Positions 6,672 through 12,404 of a stretch of DNA of 12,404 bases are shown one piece after another. Under the pieces are notes generated by a model. The model did not search any database and had not been told where the DNA came from. It saw only the letters and a program-made list of their open reading frames with translations. This DNA is from an uncultured Tessaracoccus sp. GTDB taxonomy: Bacteria > Actinomycetota > Actinomycetes > Propionibacteriales > Propionibacteriaceae. Made by a program: the position numbers and the translations under genes. The stretch's first letter is position 1. Every line of letters begins with the position of its first letter. The stretch covers positions 1 through 12,404 of the forward strand of contig NZ_CAMYFI010000065.1 in the NCBI RefSeq assembly GCF_947255005.1, given 5' to 3'.

Positions 6672-7280
6672 CTATCCCTTGTTGTAGTCGTTGCGGCGTG
6701 CCACGACGTCAGCGAGCCGTGAACGGAGATCTGCCAACTGCCCGAGCACCTCGTCCTTGGGAGCCTCGTGGGACATGGCCCGGAAGGCCGCGACGATGTC
6801 GTTCTCGACGTCGGCGAAATCTGCCGTCCGCAACCACGATTCGTTCACCTTGATCTCGTTCGGCATGCCACCCACGGTCTCAATCGTGATGTGCCGGTAC
6901 CTGTCCCCGACCTCCACCGGTTCCTGGGGCGTCGGTTTCCACGAACCCAGCGCCTGGAACAGCGAACTCACGTCCCGGGAGAGTTGCAGGACGTCGTCGC
7001 GCAGTTCGGTCGGGTATCTCACCCCTTGCTTCTGGGGCGCGAACGCGGCGACGTCGACGGCTGCGGCCTGCGCATGCTGCTCCGCGTAGGCGTAAAGCAG
7101 CGCAAAGCCGAACTCCTCCACCTCGACGAACTTGGCCCAAGCATCCGCAAGCTTCACAGCGGCAACCGCGCCAGCCTGATCAAATTCGAAGGCGAACGCC
7201 TCGGCAGGTTCACGTGCTTCTTCCATGCCAGAACCGGTACCACCCGACAGGTTCGGGACCCTGGACTCAGGGCGCGACAT
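6672..7280 (-). CDS. EbfC/YbaB-like protein heading the type VII-like operon
   Basis: 202 residues. The C-terminal part (about 126-170), with a strand pair HITIETVGGMPNEIKVNESWL followed by the helix ADFADVENDIVAAFRAM, resembles the YbaB/EbfC fold (beta hairpin, then V-x-x-x-WL, then a helix with AI/VxAF). Such proteins, for example EspL in mycobacteria, recur in ESX loci as accessory or chaperone-like factors. The N-terminal half is Ala-rich and helical. A charged tail (DLRSRLADVVARRNDYNKG) follows. Start ATG at 7280 lies only 9 bases from the divergent gene's start. ATG at 7226 (residue 19) is an alternative; neither has a clear ribosome binding site, and a TTATGT -10-like box overlapping 7280 would favour 7226. 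First gene of the operon with 6325-6666 and 5544-6320. Confidence 0.65.
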   Translation of the reverse strand: MSRPESRVPNLSGGTGSGMEEAREPAEAFAFEFDQAGAVAAVKLADAWAKFVEVEEFGFALLYAYAEQHAQAAAVDVAAFAPQKQGVRYPTELRDDVLQLSRDVSSLFQALGSWKPTPQEPVEVGDRYRHITIETVGGMPNEIKVNESWLRTADFADVENDIVAAFRAMSHEAPKDEVLGQLADLRSRLADVVARRNDYNKG

Positions 7281-7283
7281 AAT
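7278..7283 (+). promoter_or_regulatory. -10 box of a leaderless gene
   Basis: CATAAT is close to TATAAT and ends 6 bases before the ATG at 7290, the leaderless geometry. Read on the other strand, the same bases give ATTATG, so the site may also serve the divergent operon. Confidence 0.5.
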
Positions 7284-7289
7284 GGGCCA

Positions 7290-7751
7290 ATGACCAACGA
7301 CGCAGTCCCTCGATGGACATCTGAGAAGCAGGTTCCGTTCCTCTGGATAATCCTGTACCTGGGCTGCCTGGAACTGGGGCTGGCGCTCACCGGGCTGACC
7401 ATGCCGGTGCCGGGCGGCGTGGTCCTCCTGGTCCGGGTCGGGTTCGGCATGGTGCTGGTGCTGTGTCTGGTGCTGGTGGCGATTGCCAGTTGGCGGCAGA
7501 CGAAGGCGCTGCGCGAGCTGCGCAGGGTGTCGCCCTCACCCTGGCGCTGGATCGCTCTGCTGGCAGCAGTCGTGGCCGCGGTGCTCGTCTGGACCTGGGC
7601 GACGGGGGTGCAGGCCGAAGCCTCCGAGAAGCTCGCGAGGCTGGGAACCACGATGCTCACCGCCGTCCTGCTGGGCCTGGCCATCTCGGTCGGCACTCAC
7701 GCCTTGGTGAAGATCCTCGCTGCGGGTACTCCTGATGCTCCGACTCGCTGA
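7290..7751 (+). CDS. Small four-helix membrane protein of unknown function
   Basis: 153 residues with four clear hydrophobic segments: about 15-37, 43-67, 86-107 and 120-144. A short basic loop (SWRQTKALRELRRV) between helices 2 and 3 and a polar loop (QAEASEKLARLG) between 3 and 4 suggest both termini face the cytoplasm by the positive-inside rule. No enzymatic motif or cysteine pattern is visible, and I do not recognise the family. The ATG at 7290 is chosen because a -10 box lies 6 bases upstream; the frame is open further upstream to 6768, but only as antisense of the EbfC-like gene. It diverges from the type VII-like operon with a 9-base spacer, so the two may be co-regulated; a functional link is speculative. 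Confidence 0.65.
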   Translation: MTNDAVPRWTSEKQVPFLWIILYLGCLELGLALTGLTMPVPGGVVLLVRVGFGMVLVLCLVLVAIASWRQTKALRELRRVSPSPWRWIALLAAVVAAVLVWTWATGVQAEASEKLARLGTTMLTAVLLGLAISVGTHALVKILAAGTPDAPTR

Positions 7752-7793
7752 CGCTGCCGTTGACTCCAGAAGCTACCGTCCGCTTCAGACCCC

Positions 7794-7814
7794 GCCCGCA
7801 TACCGGCGGGCTTT
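7794..7814 (+). terminator. Possible terminator after the membrane-protein gene
   Basis: GCCCGC (7794-7799) pairs with GCGGGC (7806-7811) around a 6-base loop and is followed by TTT. It lies 42 bases after the stop at 7751. The stem is short and the T-run minimal, so support is moderate. Confidence 0.35.
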
Positions 7815-7836
7815 ACACACAGCGGCAGCGCCTGCA

Positions 7837-7870
7837 GACAGGGGTAGCGTCTGGCGACAGTGGTAGCGTC
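7837..7870 (+). repeat. Tandem 19-base-spaced direct repeat over a promoter
   Basis: GACAGGGGTAGCGTC (7837-7851) and GACAGTGGTAGCGTC (7856-7870) agree at 14 of 15 bases and are offset by 19 bases. Each copy contains TAGCGT, a TANNNT box; the second is 6 bases before the ATG at 7876. It may be a duplicated -10 or a regulator site. Confidence 0.5.
7864..7869 (+). promoter_or_regulatory. -10 box of the leaderless ATL gene
   Basis: TAGCGT (TANNNT) ends 6 bases before the ATG at 7876, and no ribosome binding site lies before that start. It is part of the direct repeat 7837-7870. Confidence 0.5.
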
Positions 7871-7875
7871 GACCC

Positions 7876-8220
7876 ATGGACGAGACCCTCACCGAGTTGG
7901 TGCTGCGCGCAGTGGAGCTGGTGCCGCCCGGGCGGCTGGTCTCCTACGGTGACGTCGCGGCTCTGCTCGGGACCGGTCCCCGGCAGGTGGGCGCGGTGAT
8001 GGCGCGTGAGGGGCACGGCGTACAGTGGTGGCGCGTCACCAACGCCTCCGGCGACCTGCCCCCGCACCTGATGGCCGACGCAGCCAGGCACTGGGCTGCG
8101 GAGGGGATCACACTCAAACCCAATGGTCGGGGTGCGCGCATCAGCCAGTACCGGGTGGACCTGGGCAGGTTGGCCGACGACTTCCACGCCGCGACGGCGG
8201 ACCTGCCGGAGCTGCCGTGA
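7876..8220 (+). CDS. Alkyltransferase-like (ATL) DNA-repair protein, MGMT family
   Basis: 114 residues covering only the C-terminal DNA-binding domain of O6-alkylguanine-DNA alkyltransferase. VPPGRLVSYGDVAALLG (16-32) is the conserved start with Tyr24; PRQVGAVMA supplies the arginine finger Arg36; GVQWWRV (48-54) replaces the PCHRV active site, with Trp51 at the position of the alkyl-accepting cysteine. The protein therefore cannot accept an alkyl group but should bind and flip O6-alkylguanine and hand the lesion to nucleotide excision repair, as ATL proteins do. The usual ATL form is PWHR; here both flanks also differ (Q-W-W-R). The gene appears leaderless (TAGCGT 6 bases before ATG). It is monocistronic, followed by IS debris. 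Confidence 0.85.
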   Translation: MDETLTELVLRAVELVPPGRLVSYGDVAALLGTGPRQVGAVMAREGHGVQWWRVTNASGDLPPHLMADAARHWAAEGITLKPNGRGARISQYRVDLGRLADDFHAATADLPELP

Positions 8221-8268
8221 GGGGAGGCCGTTCGAGGCTCGCACCTCGCACCTCACGGCAACTGGACG

Positions 8269-8394
8269 TCAGCGGAGCGGGACCGCGCCCGGTGTCTCCA
8301 CACGGGCGGCCGTGACCCCACAACCGGCGGGGCGGCCCGCGCACACCAGCACGGGGGCGTCGTCGGCCAGCGGCAGGATCTGGATCCGCAGCTC
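8269..8394 (-). pseudogene. Possible 3' remnant of an unknown gene cut by the IS3 fragment
   Basis: On the minus strand, from about 8394 to a stop at 8269-8271, the frame reads GELRIQILPLADD, then APVLVCAGRPAG, then VTAARVETPGAVPLR, which looks more protein-like than the shadow frames nearby. Upstream of 8395 the same frame becomes antisense of the transposase remnant. This would be the last ~42 residues of a gene whose 5' part was lost where the IS fragment joins. No family is recognised; it may be chance. Confidence 0.25.
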
Positions 8395-8661
8395 GCCCGC
8401 ACCGGCCTGAGTTACATCCCGCCCGGGTCGCCGTGGCGCAACGGCTACATCGAGTCGTTCAACAGCAGGATCCGCGACGAGTGCCTCAACATCAACACCT
8501 TCTACTCGCTGCTCCACGCCCGCGTGGTGATCAGCGACTGGAAGACCGAGTACAACCACGACCGCAGGCACTCATCGCTGGGCTATCTCGCACCGGCCGA
8601 CTACGCTCGGCAGTGCACCCACCAAACGAAAACCGACGACTCGCACAACGTCCGGACCTAA
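8395..8661 (+). pseudogene. C-terminal fragment of an IS3-family transposase
   Basis: The frame reads RTGLSYIPPGSPWRNGYIES, then FNSRIRDECLN, then TEYNHDRRHSSLGYLAPADYA, ending at TAA 8659-8661. This is the C-terminal end of the rve integrase core of IS3-family OrfB proteins; the Glu in NGYIESF is the last residue of the DDE triad. The two catalytic aspartates, the HTH OrfA and the frameshift region are missing, so only about 88 residues of an approximately 280-residue OrfB remain and there is no start codon. The break lies near 8395, where the preceding sequence switches to an unrelated minus-strand frame. It is inactive alone; right-hand terminal DNA follows to about 8677. Confidence 0.85.
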
Positions 8662-8677
8662 CCGAGGGGGCAGGTCA
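8395..8677 (+). mobile_element. Right-end remnant of an IS3-family insertion sequence
   Basis: The transposase fragment is followed after 4 bases by GGGGGCAGGTCA (8666-8677), the complement of the TGACCTGCCCC-type left terminus common in IS3 elements and ending in the expected CA. The element is truncated on its left, so neither a left inverted repeat nor a target duplication is visible. Its right end abuts the broken gene at 8678. Confidence 0.65.
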
Positions 8678-9035
8678 AAAGCCATGCACATGGACTACAA
8701 CTTCCCTACCAGCCTCATTCGAGCCATCGATGCCGGGCACGGCGGAGGCCTCGACTTCGACCTCAGCGACAAAGTCACCATCGAGGACTTCGCAGTCAAG
8801 AAGAACGGTGAGCACAAGAACGAGGCGCTCGTAGCAGAGCACGAGAGTCAACAGCAAGAACAGCTTTCGGCATACTGTTGAGGAACAAACCCAAGGTGCC
8901 CGCATCACTGGATACCCCCAGAACACCGAGTGGCGCAAGTTCCTACTCAACCAGAAAAAAGCTCGAAAGGAGCTCATCCAGGCTTTCTCCGCCGACATCT
9001 TCGACGCCTTGAAAGCGAAGTTTCAGGAAGAGTAA
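8678..9035 (+). pseudogene. Broken, lower-GC gene remnant with a frame change
   Basis: Immediately after the IS end, one frame (first ATG at 8684) reads MHMDYNFPTSLIRAIDAG, then LSDKVTIEDFAVKKNGEH, and stops at TGA 8879-8881. Overlapping this, the next frame is open from 8835 to TAA 9033-9035 and reads RHTVEEQTQGARITGYPQ, then NTEWRKFLLNQKKARKELIQ, then FDALKAKFQEE. Both pieces look like real protein, and the second has no start codon, so a one-gene origin with a frameshift near 8850-8880 is likely. The IS end removed the 5' part. GC is roughly 50-55% against about 65% around it, suggesting foreign origin. I do not recognise the family; the first 65 codons could still be translated as a small protein. 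Confidence 0.5.
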
Positions 9036-9184
9036 ACACTATTACTGCGCGCAAAATCCCGACAGGTTCACCCCTCTACGGACGCCAGCCGGAGTAGCGG
9101 CGTGCCGGATGCTCAGCGGTTCAGCAGGCTAAACTCCAAACGACGGCACCAGCAAGAAATCCCAGTTCATAACGGGTATCGGCG
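9036..9184. other. Intergenic stretch between the accessory island and metF
   Basis: No open frame with coding character is visible. A 6-bp inverted repeat (TATCGG 9177-9182, CCGATA 9189-9194) spans the metF stop codon and could be a weak terminator for metF on the minus strand, but no T-run follows it. Confidence 0.3.
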
Positions 9185-10114
9185 CTATCCGATAGCACCG
9201 CGCCGCACTGGGGTCGTGTATCCATCGTGACCGGTTGTGCGATGCAGCACCTGGTTCCACACTTCGCTGGTGGCCTTGGCGCGATTCTGGGTGAAGAACT
9301 GTAGCCCGGCGGCGCCACCTTCGATCAGGGTTTCGCACATGGATGCGGCGTGCGAGAGCCCCAGGCTGCGCACATCGTCGGGATGGGCTTGGCGGAGACG
9401 CTGCACGAATGCGGGCGGTAACGGCTGCCCGGAAAGGTGCTCGAAACGCTCGATCTGCGTGATTCTGGTGAGCGGCATGAGGCCAGCGATGATGGGAACC
9501 TCACTGCCCAGCGCACGCACGCGCTCCACCATCTGGAAGTAATCGTCGGTGTCGAAGAACAGCTGCGTGATGGCGTATTCGGCGCCTGCTTCCACCTTGT
9601 CGAGCAGAATCTGGGCGTCCAGTTCTGCGTCGTTCGTCTCCGGGTGCGGGCTCACGAACGCCGCCACACCGACGCAGAAGTCGCCCTCGCCTTTGATGAA
9701 TCGCACAAGCTCCGTGGCGTTGCGCAGCCCGTCGGGATGCGCCTCCCACTGCCCTCCCCCAGGCATGTCGCCGCGAATGGCGAGGATGTCGTGCACGCCG
9801 GCTTCGCGATACAGCTGCAGCGTGTGCGCCACCTCGGCCTTCGATTGATCGACGCAGGTGAGGTGCCCCACCGTCAGCGGATTGCCGATCTTCGCGATCT
9901 CCTGGGCGGCGAGCATAGAGCGGTCTCTGCGCGACCCATCGGCCCCGTACGTGACAGACACGAAGTCCGGCCCCAAGGGCGCAAGCCGCTCGACGGTCTT
10001 CAACAGCGCGGGAATCTCGGCGTCGTCGCGAGGGGGGAAAAACTCGAAGGAGCGCAGCGGGCGGGTTCGGTGAGCGAGCAGGTCCGCAACGGTATTCGCA
10101 GAGCGTTCGGGCAT
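9185..10114 (-). CDS. metF: Methylenetetrahydrofolate reductase
   Basis: 309 residues, full length for bacterial MetF, a flavoprotein that reduces 5,10-methylenetetrahydrofolate to 5-methyltetrahydrofolate, the methyl donor for methionine synthesis. Conserved points in order: FEFFPP (23-28) with the catalytic Glu24; VSVTYGADGSRRD (52-64); GHLTC (83-87); LAIRGD (111-116), contacting FAD and folate; and AITQLFFD (181-188) with Gln184. The start ATG at 10114 has no ribosome binding site but TAAGCT ends 6 bases upstream, so it is probably leaderless. It diverges from the polyprenyl synthetase with 47 bases between starts. It marks the return to core chromosome after the accessory island. Confidence 0.95.
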   Translation of the reverse strand: MPERSANTVADLLAHRTRPLRSFEFFPPRDDAEIPALLKTVERLAPLGPDFVSVTYGADGSRRDRSMLAAQEIAKIGNPLTVGHLTCVDQSKAEVAHTLQLYREAGVHDILAIRGDMPGGGQWEAHPDGLRNATELVRFIKGEGDFCVGVAAFVSPHPETNDAELDAQILLDKVEAGAEYAITQLFFDTDDYFQMVERVRALGSEVPIIAGLMPLTRITQIERFEHLSGQPLPPAFVQRLRQAHPDDVRSLGLSHAASMCETLIEGGAAGLQFFTQNRAKATSEVWNQVLHRTTGHDGYTTPVRRGAIG

Positions 10115-10120
10115 GGGGAA

Positions 10121-10126
10121 AGCTTA
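10121..10126 (-). promoter_or_regulatory. -10 box of leaderless metF
   Basis: On the minus strand TAAGCT (TANNNT) ends 6 bases before the metF ATG. The -35 region must overlap the divergent promoter for the gene at 10162. No clear -35 consensus is seen. Confidence 0.45.
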
Positions 10127-10149
10127 GGCAAGCCATACCGCGTTCCGAC

Positions 10150-10155
10150 TAGACT
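10150..10155 (+). promoter_or_regulatory. -10 box of the leaderless polyprenyl synthetase gene
   Basis: TAGACT (TANNNT) ends 6 bases before the ATG at 10162; no Shine-Dalgarno sequence is present. The identical hexamer precedes the gene at 19. Confidence 0.5.
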
Positions 10156-10161
10156 TGGTCC

Positions 10162-11244
10162 ATGCTTCGAGACTTGGCGCCCGAGAATCCATTGAACGAC
10201 GCGTTCCTGGCACGCATCGACCAGGACATCACTCGCTTCCTCGACCAGCAGGCGCCGCTCGTCGCAGAAGTTGGCACATCCGAGCTCCTCGCCAAAGCAC
10301 GCGACTATTCGACAGGCGGCAAGCGCCTGCGCCCCGCGTTTTGCGTGTGGGCGTATCTGGCAGCCGGCGGCGACGAACACCATCTCGACGAGGTCTTCCG
10401 CGTCGCGGCATCACTCGACCTCCTCCACGCCTCCGCGCTCGCCCACGACGACATCATCGACGACGCCGACACCCGTCGCGGCAAACCCGCCGCCCACAAG
10501 CAATTCGCGCTCTTGCACGAGCGCCGAGGCGGCCGTGGCAACGCGCACGACTTCGGCCAGGCGGCCGCGATCTTGCTCGGCGACATGCTGCTGATGTGGA
10601 GCGCGCAGCTCTTCGACGAGTCTGCCGCCCCCAACCTGGAAGCCGCGCGCACCGAACTCTCACGGATGCGCGCCGAGGTGACCGCCGGCCAGTTCCTGGA
10701 TATCTCCGCAGCCTACGGGGTGGCCGACGATGACGACGCGCTTGCCGTCGCGTCGAAGGTGCTCGAGTACAAGTCGGCGAGCTATTCCATGCGCCGCCCT
10801 GCGCTCATCGGCGCGCGGCTCGGCGGCGCGAGCGACGCACAGTACGACGCGCTCGCCAGCTTCGGCTCGCACATCGGGCACGCCTTCCAGCTGCGCGACG
10901 ACGTGTTGGGCGTGTGGGGCGACGAGGCGCTCACCGGCAAACCGACCGGCGGCGACCTGCGCGAAGGCAAAGCAACGGTGCTCATGCTCACCGCGATGCG
11001 CCGCGCCGACGAACAACAGGCGGCCACGTTGGCGTCGGTGTTGGGCGCGAAAGATTGCAGCGACGCCGACGTCGAGCGTGCCGCGAGCGTGATCGAGGCG
11101 ACGGGGGCTCGGGCACACGTCGAAACGCTCATCGACGAGCACCTCGAGCAAGGGCTTGCCGCGCTTGCGGCAACAGACTTCCAGGAGGTGGGCCGCGAGG
11201 GCCTCACCCAGCTGGCACGGTTGAGCACACGCCGTGCCTACTGA
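10162..11244 (+). CDS. Polyprenyl (geranylgeranyl-type) diphosphate synthase
   Basis: 360 residues, all-helical trans-isoprenyl diphosphate synthase. GGKRLRP (52-58) binds isopentenyl diphosphate; the first Asp-rich motif is DDIID (96-100) followed by DADTRRG; the second is DDVLGVWGD (246-254) followed by TGKPTGGDLREGKAT. Small residues just before the first motif (SALAH) rather than aromatic ones suggest a product of C20 or longer, as in actinobacterial IdsA/GrcC/CrtE enzymes; the exact length cannot be read from sequence. It would condense allylic diphosphates with isopentenyl diphosphate for menaquinone, lipid carrier or carotenoid synthesis. Leaderless start at 10162 (TAGACT 6 bases upstream). 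The 3' end overlaps the next gene's GTG start by 11 bases, so they likely form an operon. Confidence 0.9.
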   Translation: MLRDLAPENPLNDAFLARIDQDITRFLDQQAPLVAEVGTSELLAKARDYSTGGKRLRPAFCVWAYLAAGGDEHHLDEVFRVAASLDLLHASALAHDDIIDDADTRRGKPAAHKQFALLHERRGGRGNAHDFGQAAAILLGDMLLMWSAQLFDESAAPNLEAARTELSRMRAEVTAGQFLDISAAYGVADDDDALAVASKVLEYKSASYSMRRPALIGARLGGASDAQYDALASFGSHIGHAFQLRDDVLGVWGDEALTGKPTGGDLREGKATVLMLTAMRRADEQQAATLASVLGAKDCSDADVERAASVIEATGARAHVETLIDEHLEQGLAALAATDFQEVGREGLTQLARLSTRRAY

Positions 11245-12404
11245 GGAGCTACGAGGCCTGAGCGCCCGCGAAGTAGAAGAGCGGGTTGCGAAGGGGCAGG
11301 TCAACACGCTGCCGTCGCGGTCGGGGCGCTCCACCTCCGACATTATCCGTGCCAACGTCCTCACACGCGTCAACTGCATCCTGTTCGTCCTGTTTTGTTG
11401 CGTGCTGCTGACGGGCCGCCTCGAGCAGGGATTGTTCGCGGGCCTCATCGTCGCGAACTCCATCATCGGCATCGTCCAGGAGCTTCGCGCCAAGCGCACA
11501 CTCGACAAGCTGGCGGTCGTAGGCGAGGCCAAACCCACGGTGATCCGCGACGGGGCCCGTCGTGAGATCGTGCGAGATGAGGTGGTGTTAGACGACGTCA
11601 TCAGCATGTCGCCCGGTGACCAGATCGTCGTTGACGGTGAGGTCGTGGCCGCAAGCTACCTCGAGGTGGACGAGTCGATGCTCACCGGCGAGGCCGACCC
11701 CATCCCAAAGACGCCCGGCGAAAAGATATATTCAGGCTCCTTCGTCGTCTCCGGCAGCGGCGCATATCGGGCGACGCAGATCGGCGCCGACGCGTACGCC
11801 GCCCAGATCACCGCGCAGGCGTCGCGGTTCACACTGGTGCGCTCCGAACTTCGGCAGGGCATCGACCAGATCCTGAAATACGTGTCATGGATGCTCATCC
11901 CCATCGGCGCGCTGTCGATCGTCGTGCAGTTCACCCATCCCGGCGTCGAGTGGCGCGATGCTGTGTTGGCGATGACCGCGTCGCTGGTGCCCATGATTCC
12001 CGAGGGCCTCGTGCTGCTGACGGCGATGGCCTTCGCGCTCGGTGTGATCCGGCTCGGTAAACGCAACGTACTCGTGCAGGAGTTGCCTGCAATCGAAGGG
12101 CTCGCGCGCGTCGACGTCGTGTGCGCGGACAAGACGGGCACGCTCACCGAGAACGCGATGACGCTGGGCGAAGTGATCCCGCTGAGCGCCTCACAAGAAG
12201 AGATTGACGAGGTGCTCGCGCAGCTTGTCGCCGCCGACGACACACCCAACGCGTCGATGCAAGCCATCGCCGACGCCGTACCCCCTGCCCCGGCTCCGTG
12301 GCGGCAGACCGCGCGGGCACCGTTCACGTCGGCGAAGAAATGGTCGGGCGTGAGCTTCCACGACAGGCACATCGTGCTCGGTGCCCCCGACGTGCTCGCG
12401 ACGG
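11234..12404 (+). CDS. ctpE: CtpE-like cation-transporting P-type ATPase (3' truncated by window)
   Basis: 390 codons of an expected ~800 are present; the gene runs off the window. GLSAREVEERVAKGQVN is the usual P-type N-terminus; two membrane helices follow (about 40-80); the actuator domain carries DESMLTGEADPIPK with TGE at 151-153; helices 3-4 contain the ion-site motif PEGL (256-259); the phosphorylation site DKTGTLTEN starts at Asp299. The run LVQELPAIEGLARVDVVCADKTGT and the overall layout closely recall mycobacterial CtpE, a calcium transporter linked to cell-surface integrity. Start GTG at 11234 overlaps the synthetase stop by 11 bases; no good ribosome binding site is seen, so translational coupling is likely. 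Ion specificity is inferred from family resemblance only. Confidence 0.88.
   Translation, partial: MPTEELRGLSAREVEERVAKGQVNTLPSRSGRSTSDIIRANVLTRVNCILFVLFCCVLLTGRLEQGLFAGLIVANSIIGIVQELRAKRTLDKLAVVGEAKPTVIRDGARREIVRDEVVLDDVISMSPGDQIVVDGEVVAASYLEVDESMLTGEADPIPKTPGEKIYSGSFVVSGSGAYRATQIGADAYAAQITAQASRFTLVRSELRQGIDQILKYVSWMLIPIGALSIVVQFTHPGVEWRDAVLAMTASLVPMIPEGLVLLTAMAFALGVIRLGKRNVLVQELPAIEGLARVDVVCADKTGTLTENAMTLGEVIPLSASQEEIDEVLAQLVAADDTPNASMQAIADAVPPAPAPWRQTARAPFTSAKKWSGVSFHDRHIVLGAPDVLAT

Noticed and set aside
8228..8258. CCGT/CGAGG ... CCTCG/ACGG hairpin after the ATL gene
   Set aside because: Five-base stem with asymmetric outer pairs and no T-run; too weak to call a terminator.
8269..8571. 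Minus-strand open frame of 100 codons as an intact gene
   Set aside because: Its 5' part is antisense of the IS3 transposase remnant; at most the last ~42 codons may derive from a real gene.
9437..10195. Plus-strand open frame of 252 codons
   Set aside because: Fully antisense to metF, whose motifs are all present on the other strand.
10660..11607. Minus-strand open frame of 315 codons
   Set aside because: It lies antisense to the polyprenyl synthetase and the P-type ATPase, both with intact conserved motifs; no recognisable domain.
1..12404. tRNA, rRNA, CRISPR array, riboswitch
   Set aside because: No cloverleaf with TTCGANNC arm, no rRNA sequence, no spaced direct-repeat array and no recognisable riboswitch core were seen on either strand.

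Overview
The window looks like chromosomal DNA from a high-GC actinobacterium, possibly of the Propionibacteriaceae. The grounds are GC-rich codon use, GTG and TTG starts, several apparently leaderless genes with a TANNNT -10 box about six bases before the start codon, a class II HelD/HelR-type RNA polymerase factor, and a CtpE-like P-type ATPase. The genus is inference.

Left block (1-5025), ordinary chromosomal genes: a Rossmann-fold FAD/NAD-binding-like protein (+); a translationally coupled thiol-redox pair, DsbA-like thioredoxin then CcdA-like transporter (-); and, divergent from that pair, a HelR/HelD-type RNA polymerase recycling ATPase (+). A strong 18-bp RNA-type hairpin follows the HelR gene.

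Middle block (about 5030-9040), a mosaic accessory region: a fragment of glycyl-tRNA synthetase beta subunit (+) is joined to the first ~45 codons of a MurQ etherase gene (-). Next comes a compact minus-strand operon of three small genes (EbfC/YbaB-like, ESX/WXG100-like with a YxxxE motif, and a protein with a long two-helix hydrophobic hairpin) that looks type VII secretion-associated. Then a leaderless four-helix membrane protein (+), an alkyltransferase-like DNA-repair protein with Trp in place of the MGMT cysteine (+), the truncated right end of an IS3-family element, and a lower-GC gene remnant broken by a frame change. Several broken genes plus an IS end mark this as a recombination hot spot.

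Right block (9185-12404), core metabolism again: metF (-), divergent from a GGPP-synthase-like polyprenyl synthetase (+), which overlaps the start of a ctpE-like P-type ATPase that runs off the window.

Functionally the window holds extracytoplasmic thiol oxidation, RNA polymerase rescue, one-carbon metabolism, isoprenoid chain elongation and cation transport, interrupted by the accessory island. The most novel candidate is the three-gene type VII-like cassette. No CRISPR array, tRNA, rRNA or complete transposon was seen.
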